In this document: in pieces, positions 42,329-52,390 of the stretch | Position numbering within the stretch: the stretch's first letter is position 1 | Layout of the letters: every line of letters begins with the position of its first letter | Translations under genes and position numbers: made by a program | The notes under the pieces: model-generated | Databases searched by the model: none | Told to the model about the DNA's origin: nothing | What the model saw: only the letters and a program-made list of their open reading frames with translations | From: Ariolimax columbianus | Lineage: Eukaryota > Mollusca > Gastropoda > Stylommatophora > Arionidae | Assembly (NCBI GenBank): GCA_036924085.1 | Contig: JAVGWX010000013.1 | Location: forward strand, 60,108,390 to 60,172,389 | DNA length: 64,000 nucleotides | Direction of reading: 5' to 3'

Positions 42329-43129
42329 ATGACGGATTACAGTGTTACTGAAAGCGACTTGCGTGACACGATACTTGTGTTACACCAAACGGTTCATGTT
42401 AGGTCAACGGATGAATTGAGGCATTCACGTGTTATCACACAGCGCGCTAGGGCTATGGTTATATATTATATTGCTGATATATGTCGAGTATTCTCTTTTG
42501 AGAAATTGACCTTTCATTAAGACATATTTGATAGATACTTAAGCGGAGAGACTGGAGAAATAAATATTAGAGACTTAGAACTAATTGCTATAACTTGTTT
42601 GTGGATAGGTAGCAAATATGAAGGGACTTGCACTTTATCGATCACTCAACTGAGTGATCTGGTTAATAACGTTTACCCAAAAAGAGTCATATTAGCTAAA
42701 GAAAGAAGCATTCTCAAAATTCTAGATTTCCGGTTATGTGTAAATACAACTGTTTCATATTTGGATATTTATTTAGACGTGGCTAGATGTAAAAAAAAAC
42801 ATTCCTCCAGGAACCGCGAACTATTAGAAATGTATTCAATTGCGGATAATTCACTGTTAGATAAAAACTGTGTCATATATAATTATCGGGAGGTCGCAGC
42901 GGCAATATTGATTCTTTATTCGTCAATTGCGGAAGATGTATACGCAATATCTGGGCTGACTCACGCTGATGTGAAAGCTTGCCTAGATTTCGTCACACCT
43001 TTCCACTCGTTCATTTTATCGGAAAGTGGACAAGCTACATTGCCGAGTGAAAGTACCATAGGAACTACACAGACGTATCAACCAGATGTCAACAATTTGA
43101 TAAAGAGTGGTTTGAGCCACTTAGAATGA
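42329..43129 (+). pseudogene. Cyclin homologue (cyclin-box protein), one in-frame stop
   Basis: A 266-codon frame with a single TAA at 42518-42520 (codon 64). Residues 39-140 give a cyclin box: R-A-R-A-M-V-I-Y-Y-I-A-D-I-C, F-S-F-E-K-L-T-F, I-F-D-R-Y-L-S (66-72), L-I-A-I-T-C-L-W-I-G-S-K-Y-E (85-98) and K-E-R-S-I-L-K-I-L-D-F (124-134). Lys96 and Glu125 are 29 residues apart, the spacing of the CDK-contacting Lys/Glu pair of cellular cyclins. A second, weaker helical repeat follows (Y-R-E-V-A-A-A-I-L-I-L-Y). Helix 2 near the stop looks two residues short. The last roughly 50 codons lie inside the right inverted repeat. The start at 42329 is preferred because TATAAAA at 42193 fits it. AATAAA at 43172 follows. 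It probably drove cell-cycle entry for replication (inference). Confidence 0.82.
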
Positions 43130-43498
43130 TGCTTGAAATGAACTGCGGGTCATTGTGATATTTATCAAAAAAATAAAAGCTGTATATATCCATTCTATTT
43201 TTGTTTCGTCTTATTTGTCTACTTGTTTATATATTGTAAATACGCTAAGACAACAACAACAACAACAATAACAACAAATCAATAATTAGCTACCCCTATT
43301 AATTATAAATATCGATAACTTCGCTCCGCGTAGTTGTCGATTACGTATCTGGGGAAGACGCGGGCTGGAACCAAGGTCACGCCGATCCCTGCGTGGATCA
43401 TATGATATTACATAAGCGCCACTGAGCGTGTGGATTATAGGACAATTAAAGAGGAAAAGAGCGCCATTTTACAAGTCAATGGAGCACTACATACTACT
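42973..43498. repeat. Polinton terminal inverted repeat, right
   Basis: Complement of 28347-28861, starting at GAAAGCTTGCC and ending in ATACTACT. It includes the 3' coding end of the cyclin-like gene, its AATAAA, an (AAC)n stretch near 43252 and the palindrome at 43311-43341. Confidence 0.95.
43311..43341. other. Palindrome in the right inverted repeat
   Basis: ATCGATAACTTCGC, TCC, GCGTAGTTGTCGAT. This is the counterpart of 28505-28535, with one additional arm mismatch (T for A), so the left copy is the better preserved. Confidence 0.85.
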
Positions 43499-43504
43499 CA
43501 TACT
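43499..43504. repeat. Polinton target-site duplication, right
   Basis: CATACT, identical to 28341-28346, immediately after the last base of the right inverted repeat. Confidence 0.95.
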
Positions 43505-44004
43505 GTTTCCACTACTAAAACATCCCATAATTTCCCTTCAAGAAAAAAGCAGATGATGAATAGTATCTTCATTCCAACTCTACCCTACCAGTGTCAGACA
43601 AAGCCATTGCATAAGGCACAGGAACGACAGTTATCCACCTGTGAAATGCGTTGTCACCTAAAGGTTTCTTACAACACCAGAATAGGAAAAATAAGAAATA
43701 TGAGTATTCGAGAGTAGGTTGGAACAATTCCCTGCCTATAGTACATCGAGCAACATAGATTTAAACAGTTTTGTCACCTGTTAAGAATGCGATCAGACCA
43801 CATTGTTCATGCAACCCTCTACAGGATACCAGCAGGGAAAAGGGCTAGTGGTAGACAGAGGAAAAAGTGGATAGACAGACTTTTCAAGACTTGCCGTAAA
43901 ATTGACAAAAACGTTACTCAGGCCAGGCGAGAGGCCAAAGACAAATACATTACACGACAATGAACTACATCCAGGCATATAGTGAGACAACAAAAGAAGT
44001 TTAA
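43505..44004 (+). pseudogene. LINE ORF2 C-terminal remnant, right of the Polinton
   Basis: Plus-strand reading gives I-F-I-P-T-L-P-Y-Q-C-Q-T-K, A-Q-E-R-Q-L-S-T-C-E-M-R-C, then after stops and shifts R-M-R-S-D-H-I-V-H-A-T-L-Y-R-I-P and G-R-Q-R-K-K-W-I-D near 43860. These are the standard blocks of the LINE reverse-transcriptase C-terminus. Together with 28196-28346 it forms the host LINE that the Polinton interrupted. Confidence 0.7.
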
Positions 44005-44105
44005 GAGGAAGAAGAAGAAGAAGAAGAAGAAGAAAAAGAAGAAGAAGCAGAAGAAGAAGACATATGAAGAAGAAGGTAAAGAAGAAGAAGAACTAGAAGA
44101 AGATG
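44005..44105. repeat. (GAA)n purine tract
   Basis: About 100 bp of GAA/GAAGAAA. It directly follows the LINE C-terminal remnant and could be that LINE's 3' tail. Confidence 0.85.
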
Positions 44106-44217
44106 AAGTAAGAGAATAATAAGATGTAAGTAAGGATGTAAAGTGGAGAATAAAAAGAAGAATAATGAGATGAGAAGGTGGAGAGTGATGTAAGGTGAAA
44201 TCAGGTTGAGTGATCAG

Positions 44218-44345
44218 CTATCATGTGTACTCGTCTTTATTAAATAGCGGTGAAACATGGACAAGAAACAAAGAATTGGATAAGAGAATGAATGGTTTTG
44301 AAATGTGGAAATATACTTGGACGCTTCTCCTGGAATGAAATAAAA
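44218..44345 (+). pseudogene. LINE reverse-transcriptase C-terminal scrap
   Basis: The plus strand encodes G-E-T-W-T-R-N-K-E-L-D-K-R-M-N-G-F-E-M-W, the block after the thumb in many LINEs (G-x-E-x-W-T...R-x-x-x-F-E-M-W). It has no continuation and is followed by a purine-rich minisatellite. Confidence 0.55.
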
Positions 44346-44720
44346 AATCAATTCGAATTACTAGGGAAATTAGAAGTGCAAAGAAATTAGATCAACGAAA
44401 ATTAGAGATCCAAAGAAAATAGATCAACTGAAATTAGAGGTGCAAAAAATAGATCAGCGGTAGGTGCAGGTTCAACGATAATAGATGACCTAATCTTGAA
44501 GGTGTAAAGGAAATAGATGAACGGGAATTAGAAACACAAAAATGTAAATGAATGGAAGTTGGAGGTGCAAAGAAAATAGATGCACATAAATTAGAGGTGC
44601 AAGGAAAAAAAATCAACTGAAGTCAGAGGGGCACACATAATACACGAACGATAAATAGAGGTACAGAGAAAATAAATGACCGTAAATTTGATGAGGAAAG
44701 GAAATAGATGAACGGAAGTT
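44346..44720. repeat. Degenerate purine-rich minisatellite, about 33 bp
   Basis: Units resembling GAAATTAGAGGTGCAAAGAA plus AATAGATCAACG repeat about ten times with many differences. Confidence 0.7.
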
Positions 44721-45667
44721 AGAATATGTTTATCACTTGACAATACGTCAGACCTTTCTGAGAACAATTCTGGAAGGAAAGGTGAAGGCCAATCACGATA
44801 GGGGTACATAACTCTATAACTGGGAGGATACCTTCAAACGATAGACGGGAAACGTCTTGCAGATTGTCTCATCAGGCTAGAGGCAGAAAACGGTGGGGTT
44901 CATTATATGTGCCAGTCTGAAGATAACTTTACACAATACATGCTGGATGTGTCTGGCCAATTGCAATGTAAGTTTGTGAAACATTGACTTTAGCAATGAA
45001 GGATGAAAACAGGTCGGATGCGTATGCAATGTGGTGTTACCGTTGAAGGGAAAGATTAATTGGAACTGAAGGTAGAGTCAATGCCAATATCGTAAATAAA
45101 ATAGACGCACAAAGACAAGTATTGACAACGAAACAAAAACAAAGAATGAGTTAGCTGTGTCACACTATGAGACACGAAAGTCTTCTACAGAAGATACTAC
45201 AGGTTCAGATTCCGAGAACAAGAAGAAGAGTGTAACCAAGCCTTACCTGTAGATATCAAACATGTAGAGCTATTAAGTTACTGAAACGAAGAGAGCTCCA
45301 GAAGATAGGGTCAAACTGAGTAACATGCTCACACAACCTTACAGCCAGTATCAGGACTGACAAACCAGATGATAAATGGTTAGTTAGAGACAAGTGACCA
45401 ATAAACTGTACAACCAAACTTAGGACTGATCAATCAGAAGATAGAATCAAATGGAAAGACATACTCAGACATCCCTACAGTCTTAGAACTGACCAATCAG
45501 ATACGTTGATGACGATGAGGGTTGTGATCAAAACGTTTGGCTTCACCTGGATATGTTTTTATCACTCTGAAACTGTTCTAAATCTGCTTATCCATCTACA
45601 TAATCTTTATATCTGCTTATCAACCTACATAATCGTCTTATAATTGTGTTGTAAACATGTGTTACAA
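44721..45667. other. No clear gene; possible decayed LINE 3' sequence
   Basis: Around 45165-45240 a plus-strand string M-R-H-E-S-L-L-Q-K-I-L resembles the LINE C-terminal H-x-x-R-x-x-x-x-x-x-I-L region, but stops follow at once. GACTGA(C/T)(A/C)AA(A/T)CAGA blocks at about 45355, 45425 and 45488 repeat at roughly 65 bp. Confidence 0.35.
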
Positions 45668-45966
45668 ATAATACGACTTGGTTTACGCAGATGTTCTAAT
45701 TATTTCGTTTTACAGCCATGGCCGAATGGAGAAAATTTTGGACAGGCTGAAGGAACAATCCTCCAAATTTGTTCTGAATATGAACATGAAGGAAACCAAA
45801 CTCCTTCAAATTAACACGATTAGAAGAGAAAGGATAATGCTGGACGGGGAGCCGTTGGAAGAGGTAGATGCTTTTACCTATCATGACATGAACATTGGAA
45901 TAATTGACGTGCATGTTGGAGAGATGGTCGATAGGATCCGAATGATTAGTAAATTGATTAAATAAT
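45668..45966 (+). pseudogene. LINE reverse-transcriptase fragment (palm end to thumb)
   Basis: A 95-codon plus-strand frame reads Y-A-D-V-L-I-I-S at the A-D-D motif (second Asp replaced by Val), then L-N-M-N-M-K-E-T-K-L-L-Q-I-N and L-D-G-E-P-L-E-E-V-D-A-F-T-Y, the usual continuation in RTE- and Jockey-like LINEs. Both ends are truncated. Confidence 0.75.
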
Positions 45967-46419
45967 TGATTGATCAATAACTAAGTTGTTCTGCTTATAA
46001 AAATCTGCCATTGCTATCAGAACATATTCGATTGTATTGATCTAGTAATGATGAATACGAAAATGAACGATTTATGAGAAAATTACAATTTCGTTAGTTC
46101 AATTTCTTTATCCACAGTTTCATTGGTTGATTGTTGCACGGTTTTCTGAACACTTCTACTAGAGTCGTCGCTTCGTTGGTCTGACACCTACAGCGACACA
46201 CACAACAATCAGCAACAGCGTCTGGGATCTCATCTGTAACGTAAGATAATAACATTGAAACCATGTCTAGAGCCATGGTGGGGTTGTGCAATTAACAGTT
46301 CTTATGATTGTGATCTTGTCCCCTGCTGTCACTCCAGCCCGAGTAAAGGGTCCCTACAGCTGGCCTCCTTAAAGAAGCCTGGTTCAAAGCATATTATATT
46401 TATTTAGTGATGGTTTCTG
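45967..46419. other. No gene recognised
   Basis: Short frames only. A Cys-rich minus-strand frame at 46291-46094 has no recognisable pattern. Confidence 0.4.
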
Positions 46420-47095
46420 GAACACTTTGTTGTACACTATGTAAGTCCCATGCATATTTCTCTTTAGTCGCATTTTATTAAATGCATAAAAGTGCAGTGG
46501 TGCTATTCGCCACTGCCACACAATAACCCACGAGATCCACTCTGGGATTTCCCTACAAGATATAAAAACAAAAGCCCGAGCTCTTGAAATTAAATGTATA
46601 GACAAAATAGTCGAAAACCCAACAGAGTACCCACTTCCGCACTACAATGTGGGACTCATAATTATTAAATTTTGTAAACTAAATAATAACAAGCCATGCC
46701 TTTTTTGAAACTTACCCCCGTTTTATGAAGAATGTATTAGGTATATTGAAAATATCGAACAGTTAATTAAACAAGAAACAACATTTATTTATAAAACCTT
46801 AGTATAGTCCCAAAAACCCCCACTCAAAATCAGAATAAAAGGGGGATACAACTACTTTATAACAGACTATACAAATATATTCACTAGCTTACATGCACTA
46901 AAAATATCACATAAAACGAAAGAAGTAAAATACAGACTTTTATTTAATGTAACACCAATTAAATACATAACAGCACATCTGTCTAAGACAAAAACGTATA
47001 AATGCAAATTATGCAGACAGAACTATCAACAAACAGAAGACCATTTATTTTATCAGTGTGGGATTATATCAAACACATTATCAACAATCAGACAG
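46420..47095 (+). pseudogene. LINE ORF2 C-terminal region with zinc-binding motif
   Basis: After decayed sequence, 46560-47090 on the plus strand reads mostly in one frame. It has L-P-H-Y-N-V-G-L, then H-L-S-K-T-K-T-Y-K-C-K-L-C-R-Q-N-Y-Q-Q-T-E-D-H-L-F-Y-Q-C near 46975-47060. The C-x2-C-x8-H-x4-C arrangement is the zinc-binding tail found at the end of several LINE reverse transcriptases. Sequence and base use (very AT-rich) differ from the other LINEs here, so this is another family. It is truncated by the I-like tail at 47096. Confidence 0.6.
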
Positions 47096-48776
47096 ACTTC
47101 TTCATCTTCTTCTTCTTCGTAAGCGGGCAGACGTGAACTTGAATTTTTTCGAAGAAAGCAGCGGTCATCCTGAGGCTGTCGACACTGCCATAGAGCTTGT
47201 CTAGTGTTGGCACTGGTGATGGCCACATGTGCTTTCTCTGGTCCTCGTATGTCGGGCAGTTTTGCAGCAGATGTTCAGCGGTCATTCTCCCTGTACCACA
47301 AGTGCATTCGTCAGTGCCACCTATCTTCAGTTTATTGAATAGATCGTACCTCAGTCTGTTGTGGCCTGTGCGGAGTCTGAAGACCACGACCTGCTCTCTT
47401 CTGTTCAACTGGTAATAGACATCATTTTTTGTGTAGCCAGTATGTTCTGTTTCCCAATTCGGCCATGTATCTGGCCCTAATAAACCTGTTGAACTCTTCG
47501 GAGGTCACACTAGAGTCTGGTTGTGGTAGTCTTGCACCTTCTTTTGCCAGTCTGTCTGCCTCTTCGTTGCCTTGGATGTTACAGTGGGATTGAACTCACT
47601 GTACCACTACTCTTTTTGGTGCGGAGTGCTGGCATAGTTGACAGAGTACTGCTCTTAAATCATTAAGTTCAGTATTTTTCTGGCTTTTTTAGTGCTGTAA
47701 CCACAGTCAGAGCATTTGTAAACAGGACTATCTGGCTTTCATTGCTTTCGCCTGTCAGCATTGCTTCTACTGCAGCCTTCAGTGCTTCTGCTTCCGTTCT
47801 GAAATTGCTTGAGAATTTTCCAGTTGCCACTGACAGTGTTATTTTTCTACCATTTGTTAGGCTCAGGAATACCCCTGCCCCTCCGTTCTGTGTTGTGTTT
47901 GTTACAGAACCGTCGGTGTATGCATGGGTCCAGTCCATACTTGGGTAGTTTTCCGCTATGTACCTCAGGGTTATGTCTCTTCTTTCTTTTTTCAGTCTGG
48001 CTGTTCTTGTTTCCAATACCTGGTATATTTTCTACCACCTCCGGAATGATATGCAGCTTCCATGTGGGTTTGCGTACAGTAGGGATGGGATTTGATGTTT
48101 TTATGGTGTTCATAGGGTCTTTGCTCATCTTTGCTTTGGCTATTTCTGCAAAGTTTCTCCGCTTTAGTTTCCCTTTTCCAAATCTATTTAGTCTCTGGTG
48201 CATGTGATGGTCTGTCAGTCTTCTGAGTTTCTCTGCTTGCTGCTGGGCTCTGCTGTCTTTTCTGTCGGTCATGGATTGCAGATTTGTAATCTGTTCAAGT
48301 TCTACAATTGGCGTTGACTTCATGCCTCCTGTTATAACTCTCATGGCTTAATATTGAAGTTTGCTAATGTTATTAAAGTTTGCCTTTGCTGCTGTTGTCC
48401 ATGCCGCAATGCCATACTCGAGAACTGGTCTTACTCTTCCAGTATACAGTTTCTTGAGTATTCTTTCGTCTGCTCCCCAGCTTGTGCTAGCAAGTTTCCT
48501 CATGATTGCCATTCTTTGTCTGGCTCTCATTCGGTTTCTCTCGATCTGACTTTTCCATGTCATGGTCAGATCAAATGTGGCGCCCAAGTAGTTTGGGTTG
48601 TCGTTTGTCCGCAGATTTTTGCCGTTTAGACTTATTTTGGTATTCTGTGGTTTATTTGAAAGCAGGAATATCGTTCATGTTGTTTTTTCTTCATTTATTT
48701 TGACCAGCCATGATTTCGCCCACTCCACCAACTATGTTATATCCTGTTGCATCCGATTGTTTGCTGCGGTGAGAAC
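47096..48776 (-). pseudogene. I-like LINE, 5'-truncated copy
   Basis: The 3' tail is CTTCTTCATCTTCTTCTTCG at 47098-47117. The minus strand then holds the C-terminal Cys/His block (C-T-C-G-T-G, H-L-L-Q-N-C), RNase H (Y-T-D-G-S-V at 47915, E-A-E-A-L, L-F-T-N-A) and connection sequence S-T-P-I-V-E-L-E-Q near 48300. The RT thumb (T-M-T-W-K-S-Q-I-E-R-N-R-M-R-A-R) lies near 48560. RNase H shows E-E-A-D-R-L-A-K-E-G near 47560, but frameshifts split the domain. The 5' end is cut near 48776 against a different LINE. Confidence 0.85.
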
Positions 48777-50575
48777 TACATAGAATTGCATGTTTTGAAG
48801 TAAGCATTTGATTATGTTAGAAAGACACAGTCTTTCGTCATGGTGTATACCTTTGCCTGCAACCTACGATGATTTACTGTGTCGCAGGTAGCGCTTAAGT
48901 CTATATATGCCACTCCAGTCACCTGGTTGCGCTCTAAACCATCCTCTATTATTTGTGTGAAGTTGAGGATTTGACCACTGCAAGATCTCCCAGGTCTGAA
49001 TCCAGCTTGTTCTTTGATCAGCCTTGAGTCTATCCAGGGAGAGATGCGGGTCAGGATCATCCTTTCAAAAACCTTGTGTAGGTGGCATAAGAGCGACACT
49101 GGTGGAAAATTATTTGGGTCTGTTGGAGTTTTCCCAGGCTTTAACAGGCCAACCACGTGTGCTTTTCTCCAGATTTTGGGCACATTCAAGGATTCGACGC
49201 ATATGTTCATGAGACTTAGTAGGCAATTGATTGTTATTGGTCCAAACTGTTTTATTTGCTCTGTTCTCAAGTCGTCGGGGCTGGCTGCTTTATTGGATTT
49301 TGTTAGGTTTATTGCTGCTCTTAATTCTTCAGTTGTGAAAGGTGAGCCCAATATATCAATCTTGACCTCCCGTTGCCGTTGGGTTCTTGTTTGTCCCGTT
49401 TTATATTTGGTTTGACCATTCATCAGTAATTGGTGGGCCAATTGGTCAGGAGTAACATGAGTTATTCCAGGAGGAGCACATGTTGGGTCCCTGCTGAGGT
49501 TCTTAATGAGTTACCATGCTCGCCTGCTGTTTTGCTTCATGTCCAAGTCTTTCACCAGGCTGCGCAACTTTTGCGTTTTGAATTCTGAGATGACATGAAG
49601 GAAATGTTCTCCAGCCTGGATGGTTTCCTCACCGAAGGGGTCTGTTTCGAACAGCAGTTTATATTGCTCGTACAGTGCCTTCGAGTCATCGTTTAATCCA
49701 GGTATGTCCTTGATCGGCATCCTCGTGGGATGTCTTCTGTGGATTGATTTCGTTAATTCTATGAAAGCGTCATAGTTTGCAGTCTTATGTTCTAACTTGG
49801 CCACCTCTATCTCTAGGGCACATGCAAATGGGGCCCAATTGGCGCGTTGAAAATTGAACCGTCTTTTGAAGACTACGTTCTCTGGTTCGACCATTGCTTT
49901 AATACTACACATAATGGGTCTATGTTGAGTTCTTGCAATATGTTCTCCCATGTCTTTTGCTACATGATTAAATATTTGAGTACCGACAACAATATTGTCA
50001 GGAGTATATCCCCTTTTCCATCTGCCCCTGTGTAAAGATGCTGGTAGTTTTGGGTCATGTAAGAGTAGTAGGCCGGTGGTCTCAGCCCAGCTCTCTCACT
50101 TTTCACCATTGATCTATGTCTCATTATATCCCCATGCCGTGCTGTGTCATTTGAAATCGCCCATGATTTTTTTTAGTTTTCCGGGTTCTGAAATTGGCAG
50201 GTTCTTGAAACTCGAAATCGTCAATGGGTGGTGTGAATACTGACGTCGCTGTGGAAGACTTGGTTTGGATTGCAGTAGTCTATGTTTCCTCCATGAGTCT
50301 GATATACTGAATCGATGTCTCGGTCTGTTGAGGCGAACACAATGTTACCATATTTCTGATGGGGTGTCTCCGCAATATGGTTCATTCCCTGTATATTCGG
50401 TCTTTGACCATCGATTACACGATGGGTCTCTTGGATCATTAGGACATCGCAATTGCGCTGTTTACATATCTCCGATAATATTACTTCTTTTTCGCTGGAT
50501 AACCTTTCGATGTTGATTGAAATCAACACGAGTGCTGGTTTATAAATTGGTGTGTGATTCATGGAGGTTTGGTGC
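48777..50575 (-). pseudogene. Jockey-type LINE, EN plus partial RT, 3'-truncated
   Basis: On the minus strand the endonuclease N-terminus starts near 50562 (I-S-I-N-I-E-R-L-S, then M-I-Q-E-T-H-R near 50440, the catalytic Glu block). The EN end and linker lie at 49951-49511 and RT at 49441-48812: N-K-A-A-S-P-D-D-L, the N-F-P-P-V-S-L-L block, Q-A-G-F-R-P-G-R-S-C, and Y-I-D-L-S-A-T-C-D-T-V-N. The last is the A motif, where the usual residues after the first Asp are altered. Sequence ends before the A-D-D motif, where the I-like copy's truncated 5' end lies. The 5' side ends beside the 92-bp satellite. Confidence 0.8.
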
Positions 50576-50598
50576 TGAAAGAATTAGGTAACTAGATA

Positions 50599-51667
50599 AG
50601 TTATTAGGGAGACACACAGAGGGAGAAAGAGTTAGAGTAAGAAATATCAGCACTCTGTGCAGAACATATATTCTCTTTCTAGAGGCAATGAGTTATTAGG
50701 GAGACACACAGAGGGAGAAAGAGTTAGAGTAAGAAATATCAGCACTCTGTGCAGAACATATATTCTCTTTCTAGAGGCAATGAGTTATTAGGGAGACACA
50801 CAGAGGGAGAAAGAGTTAGAGTAAGAAATATCAGCACTCTGTGCAGAACATATATTCTCTTTCTAGAGGCAATGTGTTATTAGGGAGACACACAGAGGGA
50901 GAAAGAGTTAGAGTAAGAAATATCAGCGCTCTGTGCAGAACATATATTCTCTTTCTAGAGGCAATGAGTTATTAGGGAGACACACAGAGGGAGAAAGAGT
51001 TAGAGTAAGAAATATCAGCACTCTGTGCAGAACATATATTCTCTTTCTAGAGGCAATGAGTTATTAGGGAGACACACAGAGGGAGAAAGAGTTAGAGTAA
51101 GAAATATCAGCGCTCTGTGCAGAACATATATTCTCTTTCTAGAGGCAATGAGTTATTAGGGAGACACACAGAGGGAGAAAGAGTTAGAGTAAGAAATATC
51201 AGCACTCTGTGCAGAACATATATTCTCTTTCTAGAGGCAATGAGTTATTAGGGAGACACACAGAGGGAGAAAGAGTTAGAGTAAGAAATATCAGCACTCT
51301 GTGCAGAACATATATTCTCTTTCTAGAGGCAATGAGTTATTAGGGAGACACACAGAGGGAGAAAGAGTTAGAGTAAGAAATATCAGCACTCTGTGCAGAA
51401 CATATATTCTCTTTCTAGAGGCAATGAGTTATTAGGGAGACACACAGAGGGAGAAAGAGTTAGAGTAAGAAATATCAGCACTCTGTGCAGAACATATATT
51501 CTCTTTCTAGAGGCAATGAGTTATTAGGGAGACACACAGAGGGAGAAAGAGTTAGAGTAAGAAATATCAGCACTCTGTGCAGAACATATATTCTCTTTCT
51601 AGAGGCAATGAGTTATTAGGGAGACACACAGAGGGAGAAAGAGTTAGAGTAAGAAATATCAGCGCTA
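50599..51667. repeat. 92-bp satellite, about 11.6 near-identical copies
   Basis: GTTATTAGGGAGACACACAG plus AGGGAGAAAGAGTTAGAGTA, AGAAATATCAGCACTCTGTG, CAGAACATATATTCTCTTTC and TAGAGGCAATGA repeat at exactly 92 bp (50691, 50783 and on). The only recurrent variants I saw are AGCACT/AGCGCT and ATGAGT/ATGTGT. The last unit degrades at about 51664 (AGCGCTAGGACATATATTTTC). Confidence 0.97.
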
Positions 51668-51767
51668 GGACATATATTTTCTTCCTCAGGGAAATGAGCA
51701 TTTAGTGAGACAAAAAGATATAATTCGGGTACCAGGGGAGTTCTTTTTCATCCGACTGACTCAGTGC

Positions 51768-52310
51768 GCCCGAAATGATAAGGCGGATCTGGCTTGCTGC
51801 CTCCGTTACGAACTGTCTTAACCGCGTGTGGAATATTGATAGACACTCTCTCGGATCCAAAAAACGAATTTATCAGACCTGTGTGATTTCTGTCTTCCTG
51901 TGTGGCTCAGAGACTTCACTTAAAGAGGACATATCAAGACTCGATGCGTTTCACATGGGCAACCAGTGACATATCGTCGGTATCCTGTGGACTGATCGTG
52001 TCTGTGTTGTCGCTGTCTACAAAGATGAGTCTTCCCTCCATCTCGTTCACTCTGGCCCGCCGCAGCCTGTCTGTGAATGGTCACGTGGTATGCCTGGACC
52101 AGGAAGTTCCGGTTCACCAGATCATGTTCAAGTCAGCTATGTGTAACAACGGTCTCCCACCGGCCGACTGAAGAAGCCACCGATCTACATGGCCCCGGCA
52201 AATAGTAGTCTCTCCTTCAGTAGTGGCCGAGATTTGGTTACAAGCCTCAGCAGTTGGACATGGCAGTGATCGATCGATGCAACTGGTCTTAGATGCCAAA
52301 GCGAACATTA
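51768..52310 (+). pseudogene. LINE ORF2 C-terminus
   Basis: Plus-strand frames join across shifts: R-R-I-W-L-A-A-S-V-T-N-C-L-N-R-V-W at 51780-51830, K-K-R-I-Y-Q-T-C-V-I-S-V-F-L-C-G-S-E-T (51860), R-L-D-A-F-H-M-G (51935), N-G-H-V-V-C-L-D-Q-E-V-P-V-H-Q-I-M near 52090, and decayed sequence to 52310. This is the thumb-to-C-terminal part of a LINE of RTE/Jockey type, starting 100 bp after the 92-bp satellite. Confidence 0.75.
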
Positions 52311-52339
52311 TTATTAAAGACGGAATGAGAGTCAGTATT

Positions 52340-52390
52340 AAAGAGAGAGATAGAGAGGGAGAGAGATGGGGGGGGGGGGGGAAGAGAGTG
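52340..52390. repeat. (GA)n tract with a G14 run
   Basis: A GAGA-rich stretch followed by 14 consecutive G (52368-52381). Confidence 0.85.

Larger units (their letters stand above)
28347..43498. mobile_element. Polinton/Maverick (adintovirus-like) element, 15,152 bp, inactivated
   Basis: Bounds are set by AGTAGTAT...ATACTACT ends, long inverted repeats (28347-28861 and 42973-43498) and the 6-bp duplication CATACT. It contains family B polymerase, DD35E integrase, packaging ATPase, major and candidate minor capsid proteins and an adenain-like protease, the defining set of Polintons, which behave as integrated virus genomes. It adds Bcl-2-like and cyclin-like genes. The polymerase is leftward and all other genes rightward. 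Most coding regions carry stops or frameshifts, and the repeats differ at 6 of the 127 outer positions I aligned (from 28381). This is an old non-functional copy. Base composition is slightly richer in G+C than its surroundings and the coding density is virus-like. Confidence 0.97.

Noticed and set aside
50599..51667. CRISPR-like array of regularly spaced repeats
   Set aside because: The 92-bp units are identical throughout with no variable spacers, and the context is eukaryotic. It is a satellite.
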